Of a stretch of DNA of 6,980 bases, positions 6,526 through 6,980 are shown piece after piece. The notes beneath the pieces were generated by a model, which was not told the origin of the DNA, did no database searches, and worked only from the letters and a program-made list of their open reading frames with translations. Position numbers and translations under genes: made by a program. Source of the stretch: a bacterium (GTDB lineage Bacteria; JALSQH01); contig JALSQH010000237.1 in the NCBI GenBank assembly GCA_026985515.1, positions 1-6,980 on the forward strand. Reading direction: 5' to 3'. Positions within the stretch are counted from its first letter, which is position 1. Each line of letters begins with the position of its first letter.

Positions 6526-6553
6526 ATTATAACCCTACGGGGGAGTTTGTCAA
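6526..6553 (-). promoter_or_regulatory. Perfect-consensus sigma-70 promoter of the DUF5320-type gene
   Basis: On the minus strand TTGACA (6548-6553) and TATAAT (6526-6531) are separated by 16 bases. The start point should be near 6519, leaving a 5' leader of about 22 bases before the ATG at 6497. Both hexamers match the consensus exactly, so strong expression is expected unless repressed. The -35 box shares bases with the stop codon of the glycoside hydrolase remnant. Confidence 0.88.
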
Positions 6554-6567
6554 TCACATATACTCCC
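6541..6567. repeat. Inverted repeat flanking the -35 box, possible operator
   Basis: GGGAGT (6541-6546) and ACTCCC (6562-6567) form a 6-base inverted repeat with a 15-base centre that contains the whole -35 hexamer of the DUF5320-type promoter. The position suits a repressor site, but arms this short can arise by chance. Confidence 0.3.
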
Positions 6568-6855
6568 TTTCAATTCAAAGAATGGTTTCCCCGCATCGGT
6601 GGGATGTAGATTCTCATCAACTATGGAAGCTCTCTCCATATTCCATTTATCATTATAGGGTGAAAAGTTCCACACAGCCTAGTCAATCTTCATTTCTTTC
6701 AAGCATTCAAGATTATCCCTCACATACCTGGAAGCATTTTTCATTTCATTAAGAGCGCCCCACTCTCCAACAAATATAGATGCCCCAATTTCACCTGCCT
6801 TTTTTCTCAACCTCTCAATCCCCCTCCTGATCCGCTCCTTTTCCCCATCATACCT
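6550..6855 (-). pseudogene. Decayed 3' fragment of a GH5-like glycoside hydrolase
   Basis: Translating the minus strand from 6855 gives 58 residues up to TAG (6679-6681), then 42 more in the same frame up to TGA (6550-6552). The first part has a helix RIRRGIERLRKKAGEIGA followed by SIFVGEWGAL; in clan GH-A enzymes a Glu in this setting at the end of strand beta-7 is the catalytic nucleophile (codon 6763-6765). The second part, AVWNFSPYNDKWNMERASI, looks like the beta-8 strand with its Trp and continues the domain naturally, so the TAG probably replaced a sense codon such as TGG. The catalytic domain 5' of this point (several hundred residues, including the acid/base Glu) is absent: a TAA at 6856-6858 and then another gene lie upstream. 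It is therefore a truncated, nonsense-carrying remnant. Family assignment (GH5, perhaps endoglycoceramidase-like) comes from motif memory; a related clan GH-A family is possible. Confidence 0.68.
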
Positions 6856-6867
6856 TTAGCACAAAAC

Positions 6868-6978
6868 TTATCCAAGAAGAGTCCTCACCACAAACTCCGC
6901 TCTTCTTTCCCAGCTTTCTTCCTCTGCCACCCTTTTTAATCGCTCCGAAACTCTCCTCAACTCCTCAGGATGATCCCT
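6868..6978 (-). CDS. 3' end of an unrecognised gene, glycosyltransferase-like tail
   Basis: Thirty-six codons are open from the window edge to TAA at 6868-6870; the rest lies outside. The peptide is helical and charged, with EELRRVSERLKRVAEEESW then ERRAEFVVRTLLG. A helix followed by E-x-S-W-E-x-x-A-E is common at the C-terminus of GT4-type glycosyltransferases, so that is the best guess, but the piece is too short to be sure. It shares its frame with the glycoside hydrolase remnant, separated by two TAA stops 12 bases apart, so it could instead be an upstream part of the same decayed gene. Confidence 0.5.
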   Translation of the reverse strand, partial: RDHPEELRRVSERLKRVAEEESWERRAEFVVRTLLG

Positions 6979-6980
6979 CA

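Noticed and set aside
6679-6681. TAG as a pyrrolysine or suppressed amber codon
   Set aside because: The hydrolase also lacks its whole 5' part and has TAA stops upstream; simple pseudogene decay explains it.
6390-6752. Plus-strand 120-codon frame in the gene-poor end
   Set aside because: It is a mirror of the DUF5320-type gene, its promoter and the hydrolase remnant; Ser/Pro-rich composition, no ribosome site and no recognisable motif.

Overview
The window comes from a bacterial chromosome of moderate GC content. Arginine is mostly AGA/AGG, Shine-Dalgarno sites are strong, and the two best promoters match the sigma-70 consensus. It holds a primary sigma factor with a long proteobacteria-like insert between regions 1.2 and 2, a SUF-type Fe-S scaffold with no cysteine desulfurase beside it, and a small Trp/Gly-rich DUF5320-type protein. 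Together these suggest an anaerobic, possibly thermophilic, non-Firmicute bacterium. The phylum cannot be fixed from this sequence.

Layout, + strand (1-5511): the 3' part of pdxJ (vitamin B6 synthesis, cut by the window edge), a clear sigma-70 promoter with a short leader that may encode a peptide, then a tight cluster rpoD - sufC - sufB - sufD with a 9-base gap, a 1-base gap and a 4-base ATGA overlap. The housekeeping sigma factor and the Fe-S assembly scaffold therefore look co-transcribed. PdxJ leads to PLP, the cofactor of the cysteine desulfurases that feed SUF systems, but that link is only contextual.

Layout, - strand (5512-6980): this strand converges on the suf operon. Read 5'->3' on the minus strand, it holds the last 36 codons of an unrecognised gene (glycosyltransferase-like tail); a decayed 3' fragment of a family-5-like glycoside hydrolase, found by translating the gene-poor end of the window; a compact transcription unit with a perfect -35/-10, an ideal ribosome site, an 88-residue Trp/Gly/Tyr-rich protein and a textbook intrinsic terminator; and a histidine-phosphatase-superfamily gene whose stop codon abuts the sufD stop with no base between them (TAATTA).

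Most notable points: the rpoD-suf operon; the stripped-down SUF set; the in-frame, UGA-terminated mini-ORF before rpoD; the glycoside hydrolase remnant, whose last codons form the -35 box of the DUF5320 promoter; and a phosphatase with Ser where the catalytic Glu is expected. I see no convincing CRISPR array, tRNA, rRNA or insertion sequence, and no clearly new defence or mobile system.
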